This document shows, one piece after another, positions 51,569 through 59,867 of a stretch of 64,000 bases of DNA. The stretch's first letter is position 1; every line of letters starts with the position of its first letter. The stretch comes from Candidatus Promineofilum glycogenicum (GTDB taxonomy: Bacteria; Chloroflexota; Anaerolineae; Promineifilales; Promineifilaceae): the NCBI GenBank assembly GCA_016707605.1, contig JADJHJ010000001.1, forward strand, positions 806,001 to 870,000, written 5' to 3'. The position numbers were made by a program, and so were the translations under genes. The notes beneath the pieces were generated by a model. The model was not told the DNA's origin. It saw only the letters and a list, made by a program, of their open reading frames with translations, and did not search any database.

Positions 51569-53875
51569 ATGTCCGACCTCGATCCTCATGCCCCGCTGCC
51601 GGACGCCAGCCCGGACGCTGATCCTACCGCTACCGCAGTAGAGGCTCCGGCCCAGCCGCCTCTGGCCCGCGCGTCCGACCTGGGCGGCCACAACCACATT
51701 ACGTGGTTCAACGTGGCGACGCCGCCAGCCGCGGCGGCGAAAGAGGTCGCGGCCTGGTCGCCCCGCCGCGGGCGCTGGTCCATCGCTCTGGAGCGTGTGG
51801 CCCTGGCCGCCGAGCGACTGGTCAATCGCCTCACCAGCCCGCAGTTTAACCCCCTCTACCACACCGGCACAATCGCCTTCCTGCTGCTCCTGATCGTGGG
51901 ACTGACCGGCCTCTACCTGTTCTTCTTCTTCCAGTACGGCTATGACGCTTCTTATGCCGCCGTGGCCCGCATGGAGTCGCAAATCATCGCCCGGACGATC
52001 CGCGCCATCCACCGCTACGCTTCCGGCGCGACGGTCATCGTCACCCTGCTCCACGCCTACCGGATGCTCTTCCTGGAGAAGTTCCGCGGGCCGCGCTGGT
52101 TGGCCTGGCTGACGGGCGTGGTGCTGACGGGCATTCTGTGGCTGGCCGGCGTCACCGGCTACTGGCTCATCTGGGACGAGCGGGCGGTGCTCATCAACGA
52201 CGCTTTCCGGCGGGCGCTCGACGCCCTGACGCCCTGGAACGCGCCGTTCATGGCCTTTCTGGCCGGGGCGGGCCAGTCGGGGCGCAGTTGGCTGCTGTTC
52301 CTGCTGATTCTGGTCGTCCACGTCGTCCTGTTTCTGGTGGCCATCGGCTTCTTCTATCTCCACATCGTGCGGCTGAAACGGCCGAAGTGGCTGCCGCCCA
52401 TGCCCTGGGTGGTGGGCCTGGCCGTGGTGCTGCTGCTGGCCGGGTTGCTTCTCCCGGTTGGCCTGCTGCCGCAGGGAGATCTGTTGCGCCTGCCGGGGGC
52501 GATCACCTTTGACCCCATCTTCCTGTTCTTCCTGCCCTTGCCCGGCGCGCGCTGGCTGTGGCTGGGGCTGCTGGTCGCCACTCTGCTGTCCGCGGCTCTG
52601 CCCTGGCTGTCACGCGGCGTCAGGCGAGCGCGGTCAGACGACGCGGACACGGCTATGGATGTTCTGTCGTACCCGCCGGCCCACCCCGCTGGGCCAAGGG
52701 TGCGCATCCTGGCCGACCGCTGCACCGGCTGCACCCTGTGCGCCCTCGACTGCCCCTATGGCGCGCTGGAGATGGTCGCCCGCGACGACGGCCGCCCCCA
52801 CAAGTACGTCGCCCGCGCGCTGCCCGACCGCTGCGTCGCCTGCGGCATCTGCGTCGGCTCGTGCGATGTGCTGGCCGTCACGCTGGGCCAGACGATGCCG
52901 GAGAACTTGCTGGGGTTAGTCGCCGGGCGCGCCGCGGTCGTGAACCCCGGCCCGCCGCCCGCTCCGGCGACGGCCGTGCCCCTCGACCCGGCCCAACTGC
53001 GTGGCGCGCGCGTCGTCTTCACCTGCGAACGCCACGCCGCCCATGGGGCGCGCCCCTACCTGGATGGTCGCCGCGCCCCGGCCGGCGGCCCGGCGGTGCT
53101 CATCACCCTGCCCTGCGCCGGGGCGGCCCCGCCCGATCTGTTGAGCCGGGCGCTGGAGGCGGGCGCGGCCAGCGTGCGCGTCGTCGGCTGCCCGCCCGAC
53201 GACTGCGCCAACCGTGAGGGGGTCGCTTGGGCCGAGCAGCGGCTGACCCGGCAACGCCTGCCGCGCCTGCGCCGGGCCTACAGCGACGCGCCGGTGCTGG
53301 CCGACTGGCTGCCGCCCGATGACTTTAGTCAGGCATTCGAGCGGCCTGCGCCTACCGGCGACGACGGGCAGCCCGACTTCGCCGCCGCGCGACGGCTGCC
53401 GCGCGACTTCTCGTGGCGACGCTTCGCGCCGGCCGTGGCCCTGCTGGCCGTGGCCCTCTTGGCCCAAATCTTGCTCACCGACCTGCCGTTGCGCGCCTAC
53501 CCCGACCAGCCGGCGGTGGTGCAACTGGTGGCCGGGGATTTGGGGGCGGCGTTCGGCAGCCTGACCGCGGCCGAGGCGGGCGACGGCGTTTACCGGCTGG
53601 AGGTGAGGGTGGACGGCGAGGAGCGCTTCGGCCGCAGCTTCGCCGCCGCCGATCTGCTGGGACAGGAGGCGGCCGACGACTTGGCGTTTTTCCACGAGTT
53701 GACACTGCCGCCGGGCGAGCACGAGCTGTCGTTGAGCCTCGTTGGCGAGACGAGCGGCGCGGTGTGGCTGCTCTTCGACGAGCGGGTGGCGGTGGGCGCG
53801 GGTGAGGTTTTCCAGCCGCTGCTGTCGTTCGAGGCCGGCGTGCCCTGCCCCCCCGGCCGCCCCTGCGCACAATAA
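51569..53875 (+). CDS. Cytochrome b - 2x[4Fe-4S] ferredoxin - MvhD/FlpD-like fusion protein
   Basis: 768 residues. Part 1 (about 90-350) is a bis-heme cytochrome b with six hydrophobic segments and heme ligands His148/His162 and His251/His265, each pair 13 residues apart as in bc-type cytochromes b. Part 2 (about 380-440) has CTGCTLCALDCP and CVACGICVGSCD. Part 3 (about 475-580) resembles the MvhD/FlpD family: VVFTCERHAAHG, ITLPCAGAAPPDLL and VVGCPPDDCANREG. Part 4 is a membrane helix (about 619-641) and a 125-residue soluble tail. It would link membrane quinol, through hemes and Fe-S clusters, to a cytosolic partner. It lies directly after the ba3 operon but has its own start after a terminator. 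Function unknown. Confidence 0.85.
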   Translation: MSDLDPHAPLPDASPDADPTATAVEAPAQPPLARASDLGGHNHITWFNVATPPAAAAKEVAAWSPRRGRWSIALERVALAAERLVNRLTSPQFNPLYHTGTIAFLLLLIVGLTGLYLFFFFQYGYDASYAAVARMESQIIARTIRAIHRYASGATVIVTLLHAYRMLFLEKFRGPRWLAWLTGVVLTGILWLAGVTGYWLIWDERAVLINDAFRRALDALTPWNAPFMAFLAGAGQSGRSWLLFLLILVVHVVLFLVAIGFFYLHIVRLKRPKWLPPMPWVVGLAVVLLLAGLLLPVGLLPQGDLLRLPGAITFDPIFLFFLPLPGARWLWLGLLVATLLSAALPWLSRGVRRARSDDADTAMDVLSYPPAHPAGPRVRILADRCTGCTLCALDCPYGALEMVARDDGRPHKYVARALPDRCVACGICVGSCDVLAVTLGQTMPENLLGLVAGRAAVVNPGPPPAPATAVPLDPAQLRGARVVFTCERHAAHGARPYLDGRRAPAGGPAVLITLPCAGAAPPDLLSRALEAGAASVRVVGCPPDDCANREGVAWAEQRLTRQRLPRLRRAYSDAPVLADWLPPDDFSQAFERPAPTGDDGQPDFAAARRLPRDFSWRRFAPAVALLAVALLAQILLTDLPLRAYPDQPAVVQLVAGDLGAAFGSLTAAEAGDGVYRLEVRVDGEERFGRSFAAADLLGQEAADDLAFFHELTLPPGEHELSLSLVGETSGAVWLLFDERVAVGAGEVFQPLLSFEAGVPCPPGRPCAQ

Positions 53876-53879
53876 AAAG

Positions 53880-54027
53880 CAAACCGCAGATTACGCAGAT
53901 TCAAGAGGCTCACGCGCAAAAACGCTAAGAACGCCAAGCTTTCTTTGCTTGGCGTTCTTTGCGTCTTTGCGTGAGCATTTCTTCCTCCTGGCGTTCTTTG
54001 CTTCTTTGCACCTCTGCGTGAGCCTCT
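53880..54027. repeat. Compound repeat (CAGATTACGCAG then CTCACGC...GCGTGAG palindromes)
   Basis: CCGCAGATTACGCAGATT runs into GAGGCTCACGCGCAAAAACG, then the inverted CTTGGCGTTCTTTGCGTC and TTTGCGTGAGC, then a third inverted copy ending GCGTGAGCC. It separates the cytochrome b fusion from the convergent hydrolase gene and shows both families fused. Confidence 0.88.
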
Positions 54028-54809
54028 TACTCTTCCAGATCAGTCAGGAAGCGATGGATGGTGTCCAGCAGCAGCGCCGGCTGGTCGCGGTGGATGGCGT
54101 GGCCGGAGTCGGCGATGAACGCCAGCCGCGCGCCGGAGATGCGCGCCGCCAGCCGCCGCACGTCACGCGGCGTGTTGCCAACCTCACCGTCACCGTTGAG
54201 CATCAGCACGGGGCAGGTGATATCCGCCGACTGCTCATAGCAGATGTTGCCGCCGCGGGCGGTGATGGCCCGCGCCGCGCCGACCCAGCCCTCGACCATC
54301 GACGTCAATTGCTCCGCGCCGTGGCGCTCGATGATCTGCTGCTTCCACTTCTCCCGCTCCGGCCCCCAGCCGGCCACCGGCAGCCAGCGCTCGACCGAGG
54401 TCAACTCCTCCGGCGAGATGACGCCCGACACGCCCCAGGCGACGACGCCGCGCACCAGGTCGGGCCGGGCCGCGGCCAGCAGCAGCGATACCTCGGCCCC
54501 ATCGCTGAAGCCCAGCACCGTCACCGGCCCCAACGCCAGCCGGTCGAGCAGCGCCGCCACGTCGGCCGCGTCGCGCTCGTAGAAGTCGGGTGGGAAGTCG
54601 CGGTTGGGCGGGCGGCTGGCCCCGTAGCCGCGCAAATCGGGAGCGATGACGTGGTAGCCGGCGGCGAACTCGGCGATGAGATCGCCCAGGTCGCCCAGCG
54701 CCGTGCCGGTGAAGCCGTGGATGAACAGCAGCGGCCGGCCGTCGGCCGGGCCGAGGTCGAGGTAGGACAGGGGGACATTGTCAGCGAGCGTGATGGTTTT
54801 GCGGGTCAT
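54027..54809 (-). CDS. Alpha/beta hydrolase
   Basis: 260-residue hydrolase: LLFIHGFTGTAL (oxyanion), nucleophile Ser in LGFSDGAEVS (GxSxG), acid in LNGDGE and His in DSGHAIHRDQP. PDLRGYGASRPPNRDF is typical of the esterase/haloperoxidase branch. ATG 54809 is taken because it lies 2 bases after the stop of the carboxylase gene. It is the last gene of the operon TPR - oxidoreductase - acyl-CoA carboxylase beta - hydrolase, so a thioester or lactone substrate in branched-chain breakdown is possible but unproven. Confidence 0.88.
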   Translation of the reverse strand: MTRKTITLADNVPLSYLDLGPADGRPLLFIHGFTGTALGDLGDLIAEFAAGYHVIAPDLRGYGASRPPNRDFPPDFYERDAADVAALLDRLALGPVTVLGFSDGAEVSLLLAAARPDLVRGVVAWGVSGVISPEELTSVERWLPVAGWGPEREKWKQQIIERHGAEQLTSMVEGWVGAARAITARGGNICYEQSADITCPVLMLNGDGEVGNTPRDVRRLAARISGARLAFIADSGHAIHRDQPALLLDTIHRFLTDLEE

Positions 54810-54811
54810 AT

Positions 54812-56446
54812 TTACATGCGGAACGTGCCATAGCCGGCGTCGGGCAGCGGCGCGTGGGAGGTGGCGGCGAAGGCCAGGGCCAGCGCGGCGCGGGTCTTCA
54901 CCGGGTCGAGGATGCCGTCGTCCCACAGGCGGGCGGTGGCGAAGTAGGGGCTGCTCTCGCGGGCGTACTGCTCCAGGATGGGGCGCTTGAACTTCTCTTC
55001 GGCCAGCCGCTTCTCGCTGTCGGTCGGGTCGTCCAGTTGGTGGAAGACCTGCTTCTTGCCCACCGTCCACAGCGTATCGGCCGCCGCGTCGCCGCTCATG
55101 ACGCTGATGCGGCTATTGGGCCAGGAGAAGAGGAAGCGCGGGTCATAGGCCCGGCCGCTCATGCCGTAGTTGCCCGCGCCGTGGCTGACGCCGTGGAGCA
55201 GGGTGATGCGCGGCACGTTGACGTTGCTGACGGCCATGACCATCTTGGCCCCGTGCTTGGCGATGCCCTCGTTCTCGTACTGCTTGCCGACCATGAAGCC
55301 GGCGATGTTCTGCATGAACAGCAGCGGCGTGCCCCGCTGGCCGCAGAGCTGGATGAAGTGGGTCGCCTTCAGCGACGACTCGCTGAACAGCAGGCCGTTG
55401 TTGGCCACGATGCCGACGGGGATGCCCAGGATGTGGGCGAAGCCGCAGACGACGGTCGGGCCATAGCGCGCCTTGAACTCCGTCAGGCGCGAGCCGTCCA
55501 CCAGCCGGGCGATGATCTCGCGCACCTCATAGGTCTGGCGCGGGTCGGCGGGGATGATGCCGTATAGCTCCTCGGCCGGGTAAAGCGGCTCTTCCGGGGC
55601 CTGCGTTGGCAGCGGAATGGCCCGCGGCGCGGCCAGATGGTGCGGGGCCAGGTGGGCGACGATCTCGCGCACCTTGTCCAGCGCCTCGGCCTCCGTCTCG
55701 GCCAGGTGGTCGGCCACGCCGCTGAGGCGGGTGTGTACGTCGCCGCCGCCCAGCTCCTCGGCCGTCACCTCCTCGCCCGTGGCTGCTCTGACCAGGGGCG
55801 GCCCGGCCAGGAAGATGGTGCCGTTGCCCTTGACGATGACCGTCTCGTCGGCCATGGCCGGGATGTAGGCCCCGCCGGCGGTGCAGGAGCCGAGCACGGC
55901 GGCGATCTGGGTAATGCCCTGGGCCGACATGCGGGCGATGTTGTAGAAGATGCGGCCGAAGTGGTCGCGGTCGGGGAAGACGTCAGCTTGCAGGTGCAGG
56001 AACGCGCCGCCGGAATCGACCAGGTAGATGGTCGTCAGCCGGTTCTCCTCGGCGATGTTCTGGGCGCGCAGGTGCTTTTTGACCGTCTCCGGGAAGTAGG
56101 TGCCGCCCTTGACCGTCGGGTCGTTGGCGATGATCAGGCAGTCCACGCCGGAAACGCGGCCGATGCCGGTGACGATGCCCGCGCCGGGGGCCTCGCCGTC
56201 GTACATCTCCCAGGCGGCCAGCGGCGACAGTTCCAGGAAGGGGCTGCCGGGGTCGAGCAGGGCGTCAATGCGCTCGTGAACCAGCAGCTTGCCGCGCAAC
56301 CGCTGGAGTTCGACGACACGCGGCGGCCGGCCGGTGGCGACTTCGTTCTGGCGCTCGGCCAGTTGCTCGGCCAGGGCTTTGTTGGCCGCGAAGTTGGCGC
56401 GGTACTCGGCGCTGTTGGGGTTGAGGTGGCTGATAAGCTCGGTCAT
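54812..56446 (-). CDS. Acyl-CoA carboxylase beta subunit (methylcrotonyl/propionyl-type carboxyltransferase)
   Basis: Biotin-dependent carboxyltransferase of about 544 residues. RLRGKLLVHERIDALLDPGS, VSGVDCLIIANDPTVKGGTY, AVLGSCTAGGAYIPAMADE and the C-terminal GISVVANNG-like VGIVANNGLLFSESSLKATHFIQLC are all methylcrotonyl-CoA carboxylase beta-type. ATG 56446 is inside the end of the upstream oxidoreductase gene (ATGA overlap). The biotin carboxylase/carrier alpha subunit is not in the window. Leucine or isoprenoid breakdown is the likely pathway. Confidence 0.93.
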   Translation of the reverse strand: MTELISHLNPNSAEYRANFAANKALAEQLAERQNEVATGRPPRVVELQRLRGKLLVHERIDALLDPGSPFLELSPLAAWEMYDGEAPGAGIVTGIGRVSGVDCLIIANDPTVKGGTYFPETVKKHLRAQNIAEENRLTTIYLVDSGGAFLHLQADVFPDRDHFGRIFYNIARMSAQGITQIAAVLGSCTAGGAYIPAMADETVIVKGNGTIFLAGPPLVRAATGEEVTAEELGGGDVHTRLSGVADHLAETEAEALDKVREIVAHLAPHHLAAPRAIPLPTQAPEEPLYPAEELYGIIPADPRQTYEVREIIARLVDGSRLTEFKARYGPTVVCGFAHILGIPVGIVANNGLLFSESSLKATHFIQLCGQRGTPLLFMQNIAGFMVGKQYENEGIAKHGAKMVMAVSNVNVPRITLLHGVSHGAGNYGMSGRAYDPRFLFSWPNSRISVMSGDAAADTLWTVGKKQVFHQLDDPTDSEKRLAEEKFKRPILEQYARESSPYFATARLWDDGILDPVKTRAALALAFAATSHAPLPDAGYGTFRM

Positions 56447-57501
56447 GCCGGCTCGCTCTCCGCGTGCGGGATGCGCAAGACCAGTTTGCCCATTACGTCG
56501 CCGTCGCGCAGCCGGGCCAGGGCGGTCACGGCGTCGCGCAGGGAGTAGACCGTGTCGATGACGGGGCGCAGCCGCCCGGCGAAGACCAGGCCCATGACCG
56601 TCTCGTAATCGACGCTGGTGCCCATCGTGCTGCCGATGATGGTCAGGTGCTTGCTGAACAGGTAGCGGTTGTCGATCTCGAAGCGCGGGCCGCTGGAGTT
56701 GCCGACGGTCAGCAGCCGGCCGCCGCGGCGCAGGGCACGCAACGACTGGGCGAACGTGGCCGCGCCGACGTTGTCGACGACGACATCGACGCCGCGCCGG
56801 CCCGTCAGCCGGTACACCTCGCGCCCCCAATCCGTCTCGCTGCGGTTGATGACCTCGTCGGCCCCCAGAGCGGTGGCCTGGGCCAGCTTGGCCGCCGAGG
56901 AGCCGACGACGAAGATGGGCCGCGCGCCGACCAGCCGGGCGATCTGGATGGCCGCCGTGTTGACGCCGCCGCCCGCGCCGACGACGAGAATCGACTCGCC
57001 GGGGCGCAGCCGGCCGCGGGTGATGAGCGAGTGCCAGGCGGTGACGAAGACCAGCGACGCCGCGGCGGCCGTCTCGAACGGCACGCCATCGGGCAGCGGC
57101 AGCAGGTTGCGCTCCGGCACGGCGGCGAACTCGGCGAAGAGGCCGTCGACGTGTTCGCCGAAGATGGCGAAGTCGTCGCACATGTTGTCCTGGCCCAGCC
57201 GGGCGAAGCGGTCGGTCGGGTCGTTGCATAGCGTCGGGTTGACGGCCACGCGGTCGCCAGCGTGGAAGCGCGTGACGCTCTCGCCCACGGCGACGACGAC
57301 GCCCGCGCCGTCCGCGCCCATGATGTGGGGCCACGTCAACCGCAGGCCGGGCCAGCCTTCCAGCACCCACAGGTCGAGCCGGTTGAGGGCCGCGGCGCGC
57401 ACGGAGAGCAGGACTTCGTGGGGGCCGATGGCCGGCCGGGGCACGTCGAGCAGCTTGACCTGCTCGACGCCGCCGTGTTGCTCAAAGCCGAGGGCGTTCA
57501 T
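56443..57501 (-). CDS. Zinc-type alcohol dehydrogenase / quinone oxidoreductase (MDR superfamily)
   Basis: NAD(P)-dependent medium-chain dehydrogenase of 352 residues. It has the GroES-like N-terminal domain with GADGAGVVVAVGESV, a structural-Zn-like pocket partly kept, and the Rossmann motif VVGAGGGVNTAAIQIA, with VDVVVDNVGAATFAQSL later. Catalytic zinc ligands are only partly apparent (NPTLCNDPTDRF region), so it may be a crotonyl-CoA reductase/quinone-reductase type. It overlaps the carboxylase gene by 4 bases and is 1 base after the TPR gene stop, so it belongs to a tight operon. Confidence 0.88.
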   Translation of the reverse strand: MNALGFEQHGGVEQVKLLDVPRPAIGPHEVLLSVRAAALNRLDLWVLEGWPGLRLTWPHIMGADGAGVVVAVGESVTRFHAGDRVAVNPTLCNDPTDRFARLGQDNMCDDFAIFGEHVDGLFAEFAAVPERNLLPLPDGVPFETAAAASLVFVTAWHSLITRGRLRPGESILVVGAGGGVNTAAIQIARLVGARPIFVVGSSAAKLAQATALGADEVINRSETDWGREVYRLTGRRGVDVVVDNVGAATFAQSLRALRRGGRLLTVGNSSGPRFEIDNRYLFSKHLTIIGSTMGTSVDYETVMGLVFAGRLRPVIDTVYSLRDAVTALARLRDGDVMGKLVLRIPHAESEPA

Positions 57502-57502
57502 G

Positions 57503-58042
57503 TTAGCCGTCCAGGGTTTCGTCCAGGTTGTCTTTGTAGTAGTCGAGGGTGTCGGCGTAGGCCAGGATGTCGGCGTCCTGGGTCGTCTCCAGCAGAACGG
57601 ACAGCAGGGTGCTGACGGCCAGGTCGGCGTCGCCGTTGCTGTAGTGGGCCAGAGCCAGGAAGACCCGGCCGCTGTTGTTGTCGGGGAACTCGTCGGCGGC
57701 CTGCTCCAGCGTCTCCACCGCCTCGTCGTGTTCGCCGGCCACGCGCAGGCTGCTGCCCAGGCAGATGAGGCACTCCTGCCGGTCGGGGCCGTCGAGACCG
57801 GCGTCGATGGCCCGGCGATAGTAGGGGATGGCCATCTCGACTTCGCCCATCACGTCGTAGGAGCCGCCAACCTCGAACAGAACGAGCGGGTGGTCGGGGT
57901 GCTCTTCCATCAGCGCCAGCAGTTGCGCCTGGGAACTTTCCAGTTCGTCGTCGCGCCGCAGTTGGCGGGCAGCCTGAATGGCCGCCAGAAGCGCGGCCTC
58001 GTCCGTATCGGAGCGGTCGCCGGAGAAAGGGGGATTGTCCAT
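57503..58042 (-). CDS. Tetratricopeptide-repeat protein
   Basis: About 179 residues, helical and acidic. Three to four TPR-like units are seen (PLVLFEVGGSYDVMGEVEMA, CLICLGSSLRVAGEHDEAVE, VFLALAHYSNGDADLAVSTL). The N-terminal 20 residues resemble a short linker. No signal peptide or enzymatic motif, so a scaffold or assembly role is likely. ATG 58042 is chosen over an upstream in-frame start at 58102 because the conserved part begins soon after. It is the first gene of the operon leading to the carboxylase. Confidence 0.82.
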   Translation of the reverse strand: MDNPPFSGDRSDTDEAALLAAIQAARQLRRDDELESSQAQLLALMEEHPDHPLVLFEVGGSYDVMGEVEMAIPYYRRAIDAGLDGPDRQECLICLGSSLRVAGEHDEAVETLEQAADEFPDNNSGRVFLALAHYSNGDADLAVSTLLSVLLETTQDADILAYADTLDYYKDNLDETLDG

Positions 58043-58273
58043 CGTAGGCCTCGTGCATGTTATGCCCATGCGGCAGGTAGCGGGCGGCGGCGCGCTCCAC
58101 AAGGGGTGACGCGGCCGGTCGCCTGATTCCCGCGGTTAGGGGCAGTGGGATATGGCTGGAATGATAGACCCCGCCTCTTGAACCGGCAAGCGATACGTTG
58201 GAATTCGCGCCGGGGGCTGATACACTAGATTGACTACCGCGCCGTCCAGGGGCATGAAGCTGGAGCGAAGCGA

Positions 58274-58807
58274 GTGAAGTTCATCAAGCAACCAATCCCG
58301 GCCACGCTGCTGGCTGATGGCGACTGGGTCGCCGTGCGTCTTCAGGCCGACGAGCCGGAGGCGGAGCGCGTCTATCTGGCCTACGCGCTGACAACGCAGG
58401 GCATCGCCGCCCAGATCGTGCCGGTGGTGCTGCTGGACGACTGGGGCAAGGAGATCAAGGGGCTGGCCCTCTACGAGTGGGTCAGCGAGCACGGCTGGCG
58501 CTTTCCACGGGCCGAGCTGTTCGGCGTCAGCCCGCACGGCCAGCAAGAGCAGTACTTTCTGCGCGACATGGAACTGGAATCCCCCTACGTGGTCTATGGC
58601 GCGGCCGATAAGGCGCTGCCCATCGCCGACTGGGCGCGCGTCCAGGCGGTGCTCATCTCCGATGAGGCGCTATTCGCGCCGGAGCCGACCGACGTGCCGC
58701 CGGACATGACCGGCCCCCTGCGTGCGTCCCGCGTCAGTTGGTGGCGCGTGCCGCCTGACACCACCGATCTTAGCTTCCTGGAGCCGCCGGAGCCGGCGGT
58801 CAAATAA
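58274..58807 (+). CDS. Hypothetical protein
   Basis: 177 residues, not recognised. Mixed alpha/beta composition, no signal peptide or membrane segment, acidic overall, with a Pro-rich C-terminal third (FLEPPEPAVK at the end). The start is GTG at 58274 with GGAG about 8 bases before it. It begins 231 bases after the divergent TPR operon and ends 5 bases before the transglycosylase gene, so the two are probably co-transcribed. Base use matches its neighbours. Confidence 0.72.
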   Translation: MKFIKQPIPATLLADGDWVAVRLQADEPEAERVYLAYALTTQGIAAQIVPVVLLDDWGKEIKGLALYEWVSEHGWRFPRAELFGVSPHGQQEQYFLRDMELESPYVVYGAADKALPIADWARVQAVLISDEALFAPEPTDVPPDMTGPLRASRVSWWRVPPDTTDLSFLEPPEPAVK

Positions 58808-58812
58808 GCGCC

Positions 58813-59802
58813 ATGCTATTGCCCGTCCGCGCCGCGAACCGCTGGGCCGGGTCTGGGCCATTGGGCCGTGCGGCCATCTTAGCGCTGCTGCTGGTCGCTT
58901 TGGCCGGGGTATTGCGCCCGCCCATTGCGCGGGCGAGCGCGGCCCCGGCGATAGTAGCTGCTGCCCCCGCGCCCGTGGTCGACGCTGTGCTGTCGCCCTA
59001 TTGGGAACCGGGCATCCAGCGCTGGGCCGAGACCATCGGCGCGCTGGCCGAGGTCTATGGTTTCCACCCCGACTTCATCGCCGCGGTCATCAAACACGAG
59101 TCCGGAGACGAGTTCCGGGCCATCAGCCGCCGCGGCGCGGTCGGTCTGATGGACGTGATGGCCGAGGAACCGGCGTTAGCCTGGCGGCCGTCGTCGGAGG
59201 CGCTGCTGACGCCGACGACCGACCTGCGCTGGGGGCTGGCCATTCTGTCCTATGTCGTGCAGCAGGCGGGCGGCGACCTCTATACGGCCCTGGCGGCCTA
59301 CAACGGCGGTTGGGAGCACGTCAACAGCCGCATCCCGCGCGAATACGCCGCGCGCGTCCTCGACAGCTACGCCCGCGCCCTGCTGGCCCGTGCCGGCCTG
59401 GCCCCGGAGACGGCCACGCGCTGGACGGTGGCCGTCGACATCCGCGCCGGCAACGTGCCCGACGAGGGGTTGCTGGTGCTGGGGTACGAGCCGATTGCCG
59501 GGTTGCACACTCTGGTTGGCCACACGGTCTACGCCTTCGCCGACGGCGCGGGGCACGTCTACACCGTGCGCGGCTACGTCGTGCCGGTGGGGCTGTCGGC
59601 GGCCGTGGCCACCGAATCGGGCGTGGGCCACCCCGACGAACTGGAAGCGCCGTTGCGCGCCCGGCTGGGCGAGAAGAGCGCCCGCAGCGCGGCCGGCAAC
59701 CCGCGCGTGCTACTGGCCTGTCTGGCCGGCCTCACCCGGCTGCGCGGCCAGGTGACGACGCGCTGGTATGCGCCGTCCGGCTGCCCGGCCATCGAACGTT
59801 AG
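58813..59802 (+). CDS. Lytic transglycosylase, SLT domain, exported
   Basis: 329 residues that cleave peptidoglycan outside the membrane. A signal or anchor sequence at about 20-40 (AILALLLVALAGVLRPPIARASA) is followed by the SLT fold: catalytic Glu in VIKHESGDEFRA, then AVGLMDVM, LRWGLAIL and ALAAYNGGWEHV. The C-terminal 130 residues have no domain I recognise. Its place after an unknown protein gives no further clue. Confidence 0.9.
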   Translation: MLLPVRAANRWAGSGPLGRAAILALLLVALAGVLRPPIARASAAPAIVAAAPAPVVDAVLSPYWEPGIQRWAETIGALAEVYGFHPDFIAAVIKHESGDEFRAISRRGAVGLMDVMAEEPALAWRPSSEALLTPTTDLRWGLAILSYVVQQAGGDLYTALAAYNGGWEHVNSRIPREYAARVLDSYARALLARAGLAPETATRWTVAVDIRAGNVPDEGLLVLGYEPIAGLHTLVGHTVYAFADGAGHVYTVRGYVVPVGLSAAVATESGVGHPDELEAPLRARLGEKSARSAAGNPRVLLACLAGLTRLRGQVTTRWYAPSGCPAIER

Positions 59803-59867
59803 CATTCGCCGCGCCGCGCCGGTCGTGGTACGCTTGCCGCCAAGAGCCGGTCTTGTTCCAGGCACTT

